A stretch of DNA of 64,000 bases, from the NCBI RefSeq assembly GCF_034314085.1, contig NZ_JAVIWI010000001.1, positions 744,001 to 808,000 on the forward strand, given 5' to 3'. Below are positions 18,855-29,511 of this stretch, in pieces. Within the stretch, counting starts at the first letter, position 1, and each line of letters opens with the position of its first letter. The notes beneath the pieces were generated by a model that was not told the DNA's origin, made no database searches, and saw only the letters and a program-made list of their open reading frames with translations. This DNA comes from Undibacterium sp. 5I1 (lineage in GTDB: Bacteria > Pseudomonadota > Gammaproteobacteria > Burkholderiales > Burkholderiaceae_D). The position numbers and the translations under genes were made by a program.

Positions 18855-19733
18855 CTAGAGTCTATGCTGACGAGGCTGATATTTTCTATCTCTGATGACA
18901 TAAAACCAGGCAGCTCCCGTCATGATTGCGAGTAAGAACCAGACCACAGCATAAACTAAATGGTTGTTATGGAAGTTGATCACGGTCAAGCCTGCGACTG
19001 GGTAATTTCTTGAGTCCTCATTGCGCTGGGTATTCAGTTTATCTTGTGATGACGTATTGGGGGCATTAGTACCAGCGTCGGCATCGATAAAAAAAGGAGC
19101 TACCTGTGTCAGATCATTTGCAGCTGCAATTGCCTGCACATCACGTGAATACCAGCGATTACCAGCAGGGTCATTTTTTCTTAAAAAACCTCCACCCGGT
19201 TCGGTCATACGCATTAACCCGCTGACATTGATCGTGCTAGGGCTAGTTAAATTGGAGTGATCTTTTTGGGATAATGTCCGATACGATTCAGCCATCTTTT
19301 CCGGGATAAAGCCGCGATTAATCAGGACGATACTTTGATCTATTGTCTTGAATGGCGTCAGTACCCAGAAGCCGCCTCCCAATTCTGTGGACGCTTGTAC
19401 CAGAGTGTTTTTTTTAGCCAAAAAATTACCGGTAACTTGGACATGGCGATATTCATCCGCACTTGCATTGATGCGGGGCCATTGAGCAGAAGTAGGGGCG
19501 GGTGTTGCAGCAGCATGAACGCGTTGTTCAACACGTTCAATTAAATCAAGCTTCCACTGAAGACGTTTGACTTGCCAGGTTGCAAGTGAAATAAAGCCTG
19601 CAAAGATAATACCCATGCAGGCAGTGAATGCTAATCTGAATAACATGGAATGGCGGCTGGCACGATTTGGTGATTCTGTGGTTAGCGTCAGGCCGACGCC
19701 ATCGCCTGCCATTCCTTGTTCTGGCTTACTCAT
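18855..19733 (-). CDS. SURF1-family oxidase assembly protein
   Basis: The product has 292 residues. Two membrane segments frame a periplasmic domain: one near residues 30-52 (ending FISLATWQVKRLQWKLDLI, a SURF1 hallmark) and one near the C-terminus (YAVVWFLLAIMTGAAWFY). SURF1 proteins assist haem insertion into haem-copper oxidases. The start overlaps the cyoD stop by four bases (ATGA), so it belongs to the cyo operon. Confidence 0.88.
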   Translation of the reverse strand: MSKPEQGMAGDGVGLTLTTESPNRASRHSMLFRLAFTACMGIIFAGFISLATWQVKRLQWKLDLIERVEQRVHAAATPAPTSAQWPRINASADEYRHVQVTGNFLAKKNTLVQASTELGGGFWVLTPFKTIDQSIVLINRGFIPEKMAESYRTLSQKDHSNLTSPSTINVSGLMRMTEPGGGFLRKNDPAGNRWYSRDVQAIAAANDLTQVAPFFIDADAGTNAPNTSSQDKLNTQRNEDSRNYPVAGLTVINFHNNHLVYAVVWFLLAIMTGAAWFYVIRDRKYQPRQHRL

Positions 19734-20251
19734 TGCATAGACGGCATAGTCTTCATGTTATCCGGCGCAGGTAACGGTAATGATGCTGGCGTTGCTGCTT
19801 GTGTTGATTGTGTCGCCGGCATTGGCATCACGCTAATCGATTCCGGTTTGGTTTCTGTTTCATGCATCATGCCAGGCATCATATTGTGATTTAAGTGATA
19901 CATGACCCAGAGCGAACCACTCATCATAATGAAGACCAGCATGCCGGTGAACAGCAACGCCAGCATTGACCAGCCGCCTTCAGACTTAGTATTCATGTGC
20001 AGGAAATACACCATATGCACCACGATCTGTACAGCCGCAAATCCCAACAAGATAAATCCAGTCGTACTTGATTTATCAAAGACTTTGCCCATGACTAACC
20101 AAAATGGGATTGCCGTCAAAATCACTGCCAGGATAAATCCTGTGGCATAGCTTTTCAGACTGCCATGATCCGCATGCATATGACCATGCTCGTGGTGAGC
20201 ATCATGATGGCCGCCGTGACCGTGAGCCATGTGTTCTTGGTTTGCGCTCAT
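19730..20251 (-). CDS. cyoD: Cytochrome bo-type quinol oxidase subunit IV
   Basis: The product has 173 residues, longer than the usual 110. The core has three membrane segments (about residues 33-125) in the CyoD pattern (LKSYATGFILAVILTAIPF, FIMMSGSLWVMYHL). The N-terminus is extremely His-rich (about residues 7-29) and the C-terminus has a Met/Pro/Thr-rich tail. The His-rich tail could bind copper or other metals; this is inference. Coupled to cyoC and surf1 by ATGA overlaps. Confidence 0.9.
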   Translation of the reverse strand: MSANQEHMAHGHGGHHDAHHEHGHMHADHGSLKSYATGFILAVILTAIPFWLVMGKVFDKSSTTGFILLGFAAVQIVVHMVYFLHMNTKSEGGWSMLALLFTGMLVFIMMSGSLWVMYHLNHNMMPGMMHETETKPESISVMPMPATQSTQAATPASLPLPAPDNMKTMPSMQ

Positions 20252-20925
20252 GGTAAAACTCCCATCAAATAAACAAAGGTAAATACACCAATCCAGACCA
20301 CATCAAGAAAGTGCCAGAACATTGACAAGCACATCAGTCTTCTGCTGTTCTCTGGCGTAATACCATGACGACCAACTTGGAACATCAATGTAATCAGCCA
20401 GATAATGCCGAAGCTCACGTGCAGGCCATGTGTGCCAACTAAGGCAAAGAATGAGGTCAGAAATCCACTGCGCTGAGGACCTGCACCTTCGTGTATCAGA
20501 TGCACAAACTCATATAACTCAAAGCCAATAAAGCAGGCACCAAGTAGGCCGGTAATGGCGAGCCAGATCAAGGTGGCTGGGACGCGCTTACGCTGCATTT
20601 CCAACATGGCAAAGCCGTAAGTGATGGACGATAACAATAGCAACGATGTGTTGATCGCAACCAGGGGCAGGTCAAACAATTCTGCACCTGTAGGGCCACC
20701 TGCATAGTTACGACCAAGTACCGCATAGGTTGCAAACAGGCAGGCGAAGATCAGGCAGTCGCTCATCAGGTAGAGCCAGAAGCCGAGCAAAGTGCCATTT
20801 TCCGGATGGTGCTCTTTGACATAAAAATCGCTGCTGGCATGCATGCCAGCGTGTGGCGTTGCACTGGTGTTCAAACTGGTATTCAAGTTCGTGCCCTCGT
20901 TTGGAAAAGTTACAGTATTAGACAT
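20248..20925 (-). CDS. cyoC: Cytochrome bo-type quinol oxidase subunit III
   Basis: From the ATG at 20925 the product has 225 residues; a start at 20934 adds three. It has five membrane segments ([20 protein letters not shown] first), the layout of CyoC. The final part ([19 protein letters not shown]) matches subunit III. The start overlaps the cyoB stop by eight bases. Confidence 0.92.
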   Translation of the reverse strand: MSNTVTFPNEGTNLNTSLNTSATPHAGMHASSDFYVKEHHPENGTLLGFWLYLMSDCLIFACLFATYAVLGRNYAGGPTGAELFDLPLVAINTSLLLLSSITYGFAMLEMQRKRVPATLIWLAITGLLGACFIGFELYEFVHLIHEGAGPQRSGFLTSFFALVGTHGLHVSFGIIWLITLMFQVGRHGITPENSRRLMCLSMFWHFLDVVWIGVFTFVYLMGVLP

Positions 20926-22939
20926 AGCTTGCACCTTGGCCGGTACCTAACAAGTGGGTACGTTCGCCTTCAGTACGGACAACATCAGCAACAGGGATGT
21001 AGTAGTCACGTTTGTAATTGAAGGTGTGAACAATAATTGCCACCATCATTGCAGTAAAGCCCAAGCCTGCCAGCAACCACATTTGCCAGATCAGGGCAAA
21101 ACCACATACGGCACTCAGTAAGGCGATGATAAAACCGGCACCAGTATTCTTTGGCATATGGATTGCCACAAAACCATCTTGAGGGCGAGCGTATTGGTTG
21201 CTTTTCATATCCGCCCACGCATCGTTGTCATAGACTTTTGGTGTGAACGCAAAGTTATATGCTGGTGGTGGTGAAGATGTCGACCATTCCAGTGTACGGC
21301 CACCCCAAGGATCACCAGTAAAGTCACGCAGGGAGTCACGGCGCTTGAAGCTGACGTATAACTGAATGATGAAAGAGGCGATACCCAAAGCAATCAGGAA
21401 AGCACCGAATGCAGCGATCTGGAACCAGATTTGTAAAGACGGATCTTCAAAATGGCTCATGCGTCGTGTCACACCCATCAGGCCGAGTACATACAACGGC
21501 ATGAAAGCGAAGTAGAAACCGATAGTCCAGAACCAGAAGCAGCATTTACCCCAGAAATCATCCAATTTGTAGCCGAAAGCTTTTGGGAACCAGTAGTTGA
21601 TTCCAGCAAACATACCAAACAATACGCCACCAATAATCACGTTATGGAAGTGAGCGATCAGGAACAGACTATTGTGCAGAACAAAATCGGCAGGCGGTAC
21701 CGCCAACAACACGCCTGTCATACCGCCGATGACGAATGTGATCATAAAGCCCAAAGTCCATAACATAGGTAATTCAAAACGAATACGACCACGGTACATT
21801 GTGAACAACCAGTTAAATATCTTCGCACCAGTCGGGATAGAAATAATCATGGTGGTGATACCGAAGAACGAATTGACACTCGCGCCAGATCCCATGGTGA
21901 AAAAGTGATGTAGCCACACTAGGTAGGACAAGATCGTGATTACGACTGTCGCGTAGACCATTGATGTGTAGCCGAACAGACGTTTGCTGCAGAAGGTCGA
22001 TACAATTTCAGAGAAAATACCGAAAGCAGGCAAGACCAAAATATAAACTTCGGGATGACCCCAAATCCAGATCAGGTTCACATACATCATGGCGTTGCCG
22101 CCCATATCGTTGGTGAAAAAGTTAGTGCCGACCATACGATCCAGCGACAACATACCTAATACCGCTGTTAGAACAGGGAAGGCTGCAACGATCAACACGT
22201 TGGTGCACAGAGCAGTCCAGGTGAACACAGGCATTTTCATCATGGTCATGCCAGGGGCACGCATTTTAACGATTGTCGCAATCAGATTAATCCCCGAGAG
22301 CAAAGTCCCGACACCTGCGATCTGTAGCGACCAGATGTAATAGTCCACCCCCACATCCGGGCTGGACATAATGCCAGAGAGCGGTGGATACGCCAGCCAG
22401 CCAGTGCGGGCAAATTCACCCACAAACAATGACGCCATTACCAGGCCACCGCCGAATGCAGTCATCCAGAAACTAAAATTATTCAGGAAAGGAAAGGCCA
22501 CATCGCGTGCACCTATTTGCAGTGGTACGACATAGTTCATCAAGCCAGTGACCAAAGGCATGGCGACGAAAAAAATCATAATCACGCCATGTGCCGTAAA
22601 AATTTGATCATAGTGATGTGGCGGCAAAAAACCGGCAGAATCACCAAACGCCAACGCCTGCTGCAGTCGCATCATGATCGCATCAGCGAAGCCGCGTAGC
22701 AGCATCACCAGTGCAAAAATTACATACATAATGCCGATTCTTTTGTGGTCGATACTGGTAAACCAGTCACGCCACAACATGCCCCATACACGGAAATAAG
22801 TCAGTGCCGACAGAACTGCTACACCACCGATACCGACAACAATAAATGTCGCCAGCAGGATAGGTTCATGGAAGGGAATTGCATCCCAGGTGAGACGGCC
22901 GAAGATCAGCTTCGTCAAATCGATATGGTCTTGCATCAT
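20918..22939 (-). CDS. cyoB: Cytochrome bo-type quinol oxidase subunit I
   Basis: From the ATG at 22939, which overlaps the cyoA stop (ATGA), the product has 673 residues, close to the 663 of Escherichia coli CyoB. It has the haem-copper core: the His ligand region [19 protein letters not shown], the His-Tyr cross-link motif [15 protein letters not shown], the His-His copper ligands ([10 protein letters not shown]) and the haem ligands in [12 protein letters not shown]. It reduces oxygen to water and pumps protons using ubiquinol. An ATG 33 bases upstream is in frame but lies inside cyoA. Confidence 0.95.
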   Translation of the reverse strand: MMQDHIDLTKLIFGRLTWDAIPFHEPILLATFIVVGIGGVAVLSALTYFRVWGMLWRDWFTSIDHKRIGIMYVIFALVMLLRGFADAIMMRLQQALAFGDSAGFLPPHHYDQIFTAHGVIMIFFVAMPLVTGLMNYVVPLQIGARDVAFPFLNNFSFWMTAFGGGLVMASLFVGEFARTGWLAYPPLSGIMSSPDVGVDYYIWSLQIAGVGTLLSGINLIATIVKMRAPGMTMMKMPVFTWTALCTNVLIVAAFPVLTAVLGMLSLDRMVGTNFFTNDMGGNAMMYVNLIWIWGHPEVYILVLPAFGIFSEIVSTFCSKRLFGYTSMVYATVVITILSYLVWLHHFFTMGSGASVNSFFGITTMIISIPTGAKIFNWLFTMYRGRIRFELPMLWTLGFMITFVIGGMTGVLLAVPPADFVLHNSLFLIAHFHNVIIGGVLFGMFAGINYWFPKAFGYKLDDFWGKCCFWFWTIGFYFAFMPLYVLGLMGVTRRMSHFEDPSLQIWFQIAAFGAFLIALGIASFIIQLYVSFKRRDSLRDFTGDPWGGRTLEWSTSSPPPAYNFAFTPKVYDNDAWADMKSNQYARPQDGFVAIHMPKNTGAGFIIALLSAVCGFALIWQMWLLAGLGFTAMMVAIIVHTFNYKRDYYIPVADVVRTEGERTHLLGTGQGASYV

Positions 22940-23991
22940 TGTTTTCCGATGGTAAGAGGGGATGCTGTACAAATTTCAGCGTCGATATTGAAGGACAATC
23001 GTGTTGCGTTATCTTGCTTAAGGCGTTGCGTAAAAATACTGGTGAAATCTGCTTTGGCATTGGATGCAGCATAGGCTTTTGCGTTAGCTCTGGCATCGCT
23101 CATCATCATTTTGTCCATGCAGACTTCGCCTGCACCAACGCAACGATTCAGGATGGCATGATACAAATCCGCATCAACGCTCGCGTAATGACGCACCGGG
23201 TCACGCTGACTCGGTTTTTCTAGTTCCAGATAATTTGCCCGATCCAGTGTTTGTGCTTTCGCTTTGGTAGCTTGTACCCACAGATCGAAGTTTTTGGCGC
23301 TCATGCCATGAAACTTGAAACGCATATCCGAGAAACCTGCACCGCTATAATTTGCAGAGAAACCCTCAAATTCGCCTGGCTTGTTAATTACCGCGTTGAG
23401 TGAGGTTTCCATTCCAGGCATGGCATAAATCTGACCAGCCAGCGCAGGAATGAAGAAAGAGTTCATGACACTGGATGCTGTGATCTTGAAGTGAACAGGT
23501 ACATCCACTGGTGCCGCCAGCTCATTTACCGTAGCGATACCAAGATCCGGGTAGATGAATAACCATTTCCAGTCCAGCGCTACTACTTCGACATTTAACG
23601 TCTTGGTACCCATAGGAATAGGGCGGTTTTCATCCAGGCGCGACAGCTTACGGTAAGGATCTAAGGTGTGCGTGCTGATCCAGGTGATCAGACCCAGAGC
23701 GATAATAATTAGCAGCGGTGCGCCCCAGATCACGAGTTCTAACTGGGTTGAATGATCCCAGTCAGGTTCATATGTCGCTGCGGTATTGCTTTTCCGGTAG
23801 CGCCATGCAAATACGATGGTGAGAATGATCACCGGTACGATGATCAGTAACATCAGTAGTGTTGAAACCCAGATCAGGTGACTTTGCTGAGCAGCAATAT
23901 CACCTGATGGATTCATTACTACCGTGTTGCAGCCTGCCAACAAAACTGCAGGGAGGAGAGCTAATCCGCGACGTGCAAATAATGGAATCAT
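22936..23991 (-). CDS. cyoA: Cytochrome bo-type quinol oxidase subunit II
   Basis: The product has 351 residues. It has a lipoprotein signal (LLAGC, Cys about residue 21), two membrane segments and a COX2-type cupredoxin domain. In quinol oxidases that domain lacks the CuA copper ligands: the stretch around [18 protein letters not shown] has no Cys pair, which fits quinol rather than cytochrome c as donor. First gene of the operon; the operon order is cyoA, B, C, D, surf1, then regB and regA. No cyoE (haem O synthase) is in the window. Confidence 0.94.
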   Translation of the reverse strand: MIPLFARRGLALLPAVLLAGCNTVVMNPSGDIAAQQSHLIWVSTLLMLLIIVPVIILTIVFAWRYRKSNTAATYEPDWDHSTQLELVIWGAPLLIIIALGLITWISTHTLDPYRKLSRLDENRPIPMGTKTLNVEVVALDWKWLFIYPDLGIATVNELAAPVDVPVHFKITASSVMNSFFIPALAGQIYAMPGMETSLNAVINKPGEFEGFSANYSGAGFSDMRFKFHGMSAKNFDLWVQATKAKAQTLDRANYLELEKPSQRDPVRHYASVDADLYHAILNRCVGAGEVCMDKMMMSDARANAKAYAASNAKADFTSIFTQRLKQDNATRLSFNIDAEICTASPLTIGKQ

Positions 23992-24137
23992 GATGTGATA
24001 AGTCAGTAGGTGTGAAAATTTATGCTAATGTACTCTTACCGATATGCCTTGGCGATTGGACGTTTTGTCCTAGTTTTCAAATAAGCACGAAAAAAAGAGT
24101 AACGTTCAGCGACCTAACTAAAATTCGAGAGACAACT

Positions 24138-25487
24138 ATGGCCAGCATGAGTACAAACGATAACGAACTGCCTTCCAACTATATGACAGATTCTACAATT
24201 AGGAATGTCAGAAATACTAAATCTGATCATTCCTCGATTGCCCCGGGAGAGATCGCAATTGGTGTTGTGATCGGTCGAGCATCAGAATATTTTGATTTCT
24301 TCGTGTATGCGATCGCGTCGGTGCTGGTTTTTCCTCAGGTTTTTTTTCCTTTTGAGCAACGATTAGAAGGCACTCTTTACGCCTTCGTGATTTTTTCATT
24401 TGCATTCTTAGCCCGTCCGTTTGGTACAGTGACTTTTATGGAAATCCAACGGCGATTGGGGCGTGAAGCTAAGCTCACCATTGCCTTATTTTTGCTTGGT
24501 ATTTCCACCGCTGGGATCGCGTTCCTCCCGACTTACTCCCATCTTGGCGTAACTTCTATCGTGTTACTTTCTTTGCTGCGGATAGGGCAGGGCATTGCGC
24601 TGGGCGGCTCTTGGGACGGTTTGCCTTCTTTACTTGCTCTAAATGCGCCACAAAATAAACGTGGCTGGTACGCGATGTTAGGGCAATTAGGCGCCCCGGT
24701 TGGCTTTATGATTGCTGCCGGTTTGTTCGCTTATCTGGTCACAAATTTGTCTATTGAAGACTTCTTGGATTGGGGCTGGCGCTATCCGTTTTATGTCGCG
24801 TTTGCGATTAATGTAGTCGCGTTATTTGCCCGTTTGAGGTTGGTTTCTACTAACGAATATAAGCGACTATTGGATGAGCGTGAGCTGGAGCCAACGAATA
24901 TCGTTGAGATGACCCGCTCACAAGGTCGTAACCTGTTGATTGGTGCGCTCGCGGCTTTGGCTAGCTACGCACTGTTTCATCTTGTCACGGTGTTCCCGTT
25001 ATCCTGGATTACGATTTATTCCAAACGCTCGCTAAGTGGGTTTTTAGAGATACAGATGATAGGCGCGGTGTTGATGATCGTCGGCATTATTATCTCTGGC
25101 CTGGTCGCAGATCGTATCGGCCGTCGTAAGATGTTATTCACCTTGGCGCTGATGATTGCCGTACTGAGCGGATTTGTACCGGCTTTGTTAGGTGGTAGCG
25201 AGCTTGGGCAAGATATTTTTATCTTGTTAGGTTTTAGTATATTGGGGTTATCTTACGGCCAAGCTGCCGGTGCCGTGACTGCCAATTTTGCACCTAAGTA
25301 TCGCTATACTGGTGCTGCCTTAACCTCTGATCTGGCATGGCTAGTGGGCGCAGGCTTTGCACCATTAGTGGCACTTGGACTGTCTTCTCATTTCGGTCTT
25401 GAATACGTCAGTCTGTACCTGTTATCCGGTGCAGCGTGCTCGATGGCAGCACTTAGCTTGAATCGAGCTTTAGAGATTAAGAATTAA
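24138..25487 (+). CDS. MFS transporter, metabolite:H+ symporter type
   Basis: From the ATG at 24138 (GAGAGA just upstream) the product has 449 residues; the frame is open from 24012, but that extension is not family-like. Twelve membrane segments are visible. The motif SEYFDFFVYAIASVLVFP and the later DRIGRRKM (MFS motif A) are characteristic of the metabolite:H+ symporter family (ShiA/KgtP/ProP relatives). The substrate is unknown. It stands alone between the cyo operon (divergent) and envZ (convergent). Confidence 0.85.
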   Translation: MASMSTNDNELPSNYMTDSTIRNVRNTKSDHSSIAPGEIAIGVVIGRASEYFDFFVYAIASVLVFPQVFFPFEQRLEGTLYAFVIFSFAFLARPFGTVTFMEIQRRLGREAKLTIALFLLGISTAGIAFLPTYSHLGVTSIVLLSLLRIGQGIALGGSWDGLPSLLALNAPQNKRGWYAMLGQLGAPVGFMIAAGLFAYLVTNLSIEDFLDWGWRYPFYVAFAINVVALFARLRLVSTNEYKRLLDERELEPTNIVEMTRSQGRNLLIGALAALASYALFHLVTVFPLSWITIYSKRSLSGFLEIQMIGAVLMIVGIIISGLVADRIGRRKMLFTLALMIAVLSGFVPALLGGSELGQDIFILLGFSILGLSYGQAAGAVTANFAPKYRYTGAALTSDLAWLVGAGFAPLVALGLSSHFGLEYVSLYLLSGAACSMAALSLNRALEIKN

Positions 25488-25517
25488 GCTAGTTTTATTG
25501 TTTTGAGTGGAAAATTA

Positions 25518-25551
25518 AAATACACGGCTCATTGTTTTGAGACGTGTATTT
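25518..25551. terminator. Hairpin between convergent MFS and envZ genes, possible terminator
   Basis: A 9-base stem (AAATACACG with CGTGTATTT) continues inward with CTCA/TGAG after one mismatch and a 6-base loop. It lies 30 bases after the MFS stop. There is no long U-run, so termination strength is uncertain. Confidence 0.4.
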
Positions 25552-25693
25552 CAGCCCGGATATAAGCTGATAGCTAACAACGTTAGTCATAATTTTTATA
25601 TCTTGGTTTAAAAATTCATGAACGTCAGATTTTTATAAATCTATTTAAAGTGCTTGGTGCCTCAATACTGTAATAAGGCATTTTTATGTGAAT

Positions 25694-27037
25694 TTACAGG
25701 AAAATTGTTACAACGAATCCACCATTACTATGATTTGAAATACGCAGCGTACCGTCATGTTGTTGAGTAATTTTTTCTACAATAGCTAGTCCCAACCCTG
25801 AACCATTTGCCTGGCTTCGTGATACATCACCTCTTGTAAAGGGGCGCAATAATCTGATCAAGTCTTCCTCGTTCACCCCATTACCGTAGTCTCTCAAACT
25901 AATAATAAAGCCTTGTTTTTTTTCTTTATTTTTATATTCACAGTGGAGATCGATGTTGACTAAATCGGTACCGGATGTTTTTCCATAGCGCCGAGCATTT
26001 TCAATAATATTGTTAAATAGTCTTTTTAGTTCGATCGCATTGCCATTGATCCACATGTCAGGAAGTATCGACGAATTTATCTGAACATCGGTTAATCGTG
26101 AAAATTCTTCTATTACCCGCAAAAGTAAATCGCTTAGATCAATTTGATTGAGTGTTGCTGCATCGATGGGTTTAGCATAGTCAAGGAATTGCCCGATGAT
26201 CTCGTCCATTTGACCCAAATCGGATTGCATGCCTTGTCTTGACTCAGCAGATAAATTTGCCATTTCTACTTCAAGTTGCATGCGAGCTAATGGGGTTCTT
26301 AGGTCGTGCGATATTCCAGCAAGAATAATTGTACGGTCTAAATCTATTCGCTCTAAGTCTTCCATCATTTGATTGAAACTAGAGTTGGTTTCCCTAATTT
26401 CTTTTGGCCCTTTTTCTGGTAAAGGCCTAGGCTGTTTTCCTTTGGCTAACATGCGTGCCGCAACACTGATTCTTGCTAATGGATCATTAATCAATTTTGA
26501 AATAATTGCTGCACCTATCAATGTTAAAAATAAAGTAATTGCAGCCCAACCTAATACCTGTATTCCAGTTGCTTGTTCTATTCGCTCTTGATCTAGTCTC
26601 AGCCAGTATCTATCGTCATCAATTTCAAAGCTGACCCAAAAACCGTCTACGCCATTCATTTTTTTGGCAAAACGAGTATGAGTTCCTAATTTTTTTTGAA
26701 CTGATGCGCGCAATTCTTCAAATGCTGGAGTCCTGTCTTGCGATTCAATGTCATCGGTTTCTTCTAATAAGTAAACACGAATTCCGTCATTACTTGCCAG
26801 GTCGAATAGTAGCTCGCGTCGTTTATCTGGCGCTGAGTGGGTCAGAGCCGCACGGGTAATAGTGACAATGGAGGATATTTGTGCGGCTATTTGCTGGGCT
26901 CTTGGTGCGCGTTCCACCATTCTAAAACTGGCGAACCAAACTGCCATACTACTCATGACGAGTAAAGCTAACAAAAAAAATGTGCGCCAAAACAGACCAC
27001 TTTTTGGCCATTCGAAACTATTCAGGTAAGAGCGCAT
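25694..27037 (-). CDS. envZ: Sensor histidine kinase, EnvZ-like
   Basis: The product has 447 residues. It has a first membrane segment (about residues 17-38), a periplasmic domain of about 115 residues, a second segment (about residues 158-178), a HAMP domain, the H-box AGISHDLRTPLARMQLEVEM and a HATPase domain (NIIENARRYG, GSGLGLAIV). The H-box closely matches EnvZ. The gene lies 97 bases after the OmpR gene on the same strand. Confidence 0.9.
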   Translation of the reverse strand: MRSYLNSFEWPKSGLFWRTFFLLALLVMSSMAVWFASFRMVERAPRAQQIAAQISSIVTITRAALTHSAPDKRRELLFDLASNDGIRVYLLEETDDIESQDRTPAFEELRASVQKKLGTHTRFAKKMNGVDGFWVSFEIDDDRYWLRLDQERIEQATGIQVLGWAAITLFLTLIGAAIISKLINDPLARISVAARMLAKGKQPRPLPEKGPKEIRETNSSFNQMMEDLERIDLDRTIILAGISHDLRTPLARMQLEVEMANLSAESRQGMQSDLGQMDEIIGQFLDYAKPIDAATLNQIDLSDLLLRVIEEFSRLTDVQINSSILPDMWINGNAIELKRLFNNIIENARRYGKTSGTDLVNIDLHCEYKNKEKKQGFIISLRDYGNGVNEEDLIRLLRPFTRGDVSRSQANGSGLGLAIVEKITQQHDGTLRISNHSNGGFVVTIFL

Positions 27038-27134
27038 TAAGTGATGGCTTGGGTAGCGTTAGTTGAACTGCTAAGTCATCACGCGTAGTTGCAATGTGAG
27101 TACAGTAATTTTGCAACCACTACACCAAAAGGAT

Positions 27135-27890
27135 TTAACGTGATTGGCCGTCGGGGATGAATACATACCCTAAGCCCCAAACTGTTTGTATATACAGAGG
27201 ATTTGAAGGATCCGGCTCAATTAATTTTCTAAGGCGTGAGATCTGGACGTCTAGACTGCGATCAAAGACTTCGTATTCACGGCCACGTGCCAATTCCATT
27301 AATTTTTCGCGTGAGAGAGGTTGTCTTGCATGCCGCGCAAACACTTTAAGTACTGAAAATTCACCAGTAGTTAAGCTGATATTTTCGTGATCTTTTTTCA
27401 GTGTTCGAGTAGCCAGGTCGAGTATAAAATCACCGAACTCGAATGTTTGAGGCCCCTCCGATGGAGCGCCAGGCAATTCAGTCGGAACTTTTCGGCGCAA
27501 AACAGCATTAATACGTGCGACTAATTCACGTGGGCTGAAAGGTTTAGGTAAATAATCATCCGCTCCCATTTCCAAACCAATAATACGATCAACCTCTTCC
27601 CCTTTTGCCGTTAACATTATGATTGGCGTTTGATCTCCTGCCCCTCGAAGACGACGACAAATCGCAAGTCCATCTTCTCCTGGTAACATTAAATCTAACA
27701 CTAATAAGTCATAGCGCTCGCGTATCCAAAGCTTATTCATTGCTTGAGCATTCTCGGCACTGACAACATTAAAGCCTTGTTCTGTGAGGTAGCGGCGCAA
27801 CAAATCTCTCAAGCGCACGTCATCATCCACAACTAAGATTTTAGCTTTGCTAATGTTTGGACTGTCCATAGAGGAATTTATATTATTCAT
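27135..27890 (-). CDS. ompR: Response regulator OmpR
   Basis: The product has 251 residues. Its receiver domain has DDD (acidic pocket), the phosphoacceptor Asp in LLVLDLMLPGEDG and KPFSPRELVARI. The C-terminus is an OmpR/PhoB winged helix (LSREKLMELARGREYEVFDRSLDV, then the final QTVWGLGYVF). It is a near-textbook OmpR, the regulator of porin genes and osmotic response, paired with the adjacent EnvZ. The region upstream (27891-28122) is very AT-rich and probably holds the promoter. Confidence 0.93.
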   Translation of the reverse strand: MNNINSSMDSPNISKAKILVVDDDVRLRDLLRRYLTEQGFNVVSAENAQAMNKLWIRERYDLLVLDLMLPGEDGLAICRRLRGAGDQTPIIMLTAKGEEVDRIIGLEMGADDYLPKPFSPRELVARINAVLRRKVPTELPGAPSEGPQTFEFGDFILDLATRTLKKDHENISLTTGEFSVLKVFARHARQPLSREKLMELARGREYEVFDRSLDVQISRLRKLIEPDPSNPLYIQTVWGLGYVFIPDGQSR

Positions 27891-28122
27891 AGCGTTATGT
27901 TACCGCTAGAAATAAAATTGATTAGCTTTTTTTGTGAGCCATTACAAACTGTTACACACTTTACTGATTTGCTGCGTGGTTTGAATATAACAAGGCATAG
28001 ACTGAAACTAAGCTATGAAATATAGTAAGTGATAGAAAATAAATAGGCTATGTTTATTTGTTTGATAAGTAAAAAAATATTGTTATATTAAATCGTCCTC
28101 ATTTTTTGAATACTAAATAAAT

Positions 28123-28479
28123 ATGCTGTACTCAAGATACTCCTTTGTTTTTGCACTTGCGATATTTGCCTCATGCGAGGTAGGTGCCGACCCTGGGCAT
28201 GCCAAAGTGGGTTTTCTTGGATTTGGCAAGTCTCAAAATAATAAATCATCAGAACACAAAGACGTTCAAGCACAGCGTCAAGAAGAGAAAAAAGCCAACA
28301 AAGAAGTTAGCATTGACGCTGCAATGGACGATGTTAACGCAGATAAAAAAAATTCAGGCCGTGCTGACGGTAAATCGGGCGCAATTCAAAAACGCAGCCG
28401 CCTTACAGCAGACGAGCGCCGTGCTTTAAGGCGGCAAATTCAAGATGCAGGACAAGAAATTTATATCCCTGCAAAGTAA
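28123..28479 (+). CDS. Small exported protein of unknown function
   Basis: The product has 118 residues. A short basic start and hydrophobic stretch (about residues 5-20) look like a signal peptide, possibly with cleavage after GAD; a Cys at residue 18 follows FAS and makes a poor lipobox. The rest is highly charged and rich in Lys, Asp and Ala, and the C-terminus (LTADERRALRRQIQDAG) looks structured. I recognise no family. It is convergent with smpB. Confidence 0.6.
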   Translation: MLYSRYSFVFALAIFASCEVGADPGHAKVGFLGFGKSQNNKSSEHKDVQAQRQEEKKANKEVSIDAAMDDVNADKKNSGRADGKSGAIQKRSRLTADERRALRRQIQDAGQEIYIPAK

Positions 28480-28493
28480 ATTATTTTTTCTTG

Positions 28494-28943
28494 CTACCGA
28501 CGATTCTGTTTCATGATTTTCTGCTGTTCTCTCTGCCAGTCACGATCCTTTTCTGTGTCTCTCTTATCATGCTGCTTTTTACCCTTAGCTAAACCGATCT
28601 GACATTTAATTCTTCCATTGGTATAGTGCATGTTAAGAGGAACTAATGTGTAGCCAGCTCGCTCCACTTTTCCGATCAACTTCTTAATTTCTTCCGCATT
28701 TAATAATAGTTTGCGAGTGCGTACAGAATCTGGATGGATGTGAGTTGAGGCTGTTGGCAAGGCGCCAATGTGCGCGCCGAATAGAAAAATCTCTCCACCC
28801 TTGACGATTACATATGCTTCTTTTAGTTGGACGCGTCCAGCTCGGATGGACTTGACCTCCCAGCCTTGTAATACAACGCCAGCCTCGAATTGTTCTTCCA
28901 CAAAATAATCGTGGAAAGCTTTTTTGTTATCAGCAATACTCAT
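28494..28943 (-). CDS. smpB: SsrA-binding protein SmpB
   Basis: The product has 149 residues, standard for the family. It starts with an N-terminal block ([20 protein letters not shown]) and [18 protein letters not shown], and has the Lys/Arg-rich tail ([20 protein letters not shown]) that mimics the tmRNA-mRNA path. SmpB binds tmRNA and rescues stalled ribosomes. The divergent ratA and rnfH genes are its usual neighbours. Confidence 0.96.
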   Translation of the reverse strand: MSIADNKKAFHDYFVEEQFEAGVVLQGWEVKSIRAGRVQLKEAYVIVKGGEIFLFGAHIGALPTASTHIHPDSVRTRKLLLNAEEIKKLIGKVERAGYTLVPLNMHYTNGRIKCQIGLAKGKKQHDKRDTEKDRDWQREQQKIMKQNRR

Positions 28944-29079
28944 GCAGTATAAAAATTAGTTTTATATTCACTTTCTTCATGTTTTGATGCAAACAACGTG
29001 CATTTTTTCATTTGAAAAGGGAATGAGTCGGTTAAAATTTCAGATACGAAAATATGATTTTAGCAAATGGGTCTGATCA

Positions 29080-29511
29080 ATGGCAGTCGTACATAAAACG
29101 GTTTTTGTTACCTACAGCGCAGCACAAATGTTTGCATTAGTTGAGCGTGTAGAGGATTATCCTCAATTTTTGCCTTGGTGCGGTGATGTGAGCGTCGCAC
29201 AAAGAACCGAGCAAGATTTAGTCGCTTCATTATCCATCAATTACCATGGTATCAAGCAAAGATTTACTACCAAAAATACTAACACTCCGCCGAATTTGAT
29301 GGAGATGACCTTGGTTGATGGCCCGTTTAAGCAATTGCTTGGCCGGTGGAAATTTAGTGAATTGCGAGAGGATGCATGCAAAATAGACTTCGATTTAAAC
29401 TATGAATTTTCTAGCACGATACTAGAACATTTGATTGGTCCTGTGTTTAGTAAAATCGCGAATAGCTTCGTCGATTCTTTTTGCGCTCGTGCCGAGAAGC
29501 TGTATGGGTGA
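29080..29511 (+). CDS. ratA: RatA-like START-domain protein (COQ10 family)
   Basis: The product has 143 residues in the polyketide cyclase/COQ10 START fold (VERVEDYPQFLPWCGDV, then LVDGPFKQLLGRWKF). In Escherichia coli the homologue was described as RatA, a ribosome-association toxin; in other organisms it is a ubiquinone-binding protein, so the role is unsettled. It is divergent from smpB and overlaps the rnfH start. Confidence 0.9.
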   Translation: MAVVHKTVFVTYSAAQMFALVERVEDYPQFLPWCGDVSVAQRTEQDLVASLSINYHGIKQRFTTKNTNTPPNLMEMTLVDGPFKQLLGRWKFSELREDACKIDFDLNYEFSSTILEHLIGPVFSKIANSFVDSFCARAEKLYG

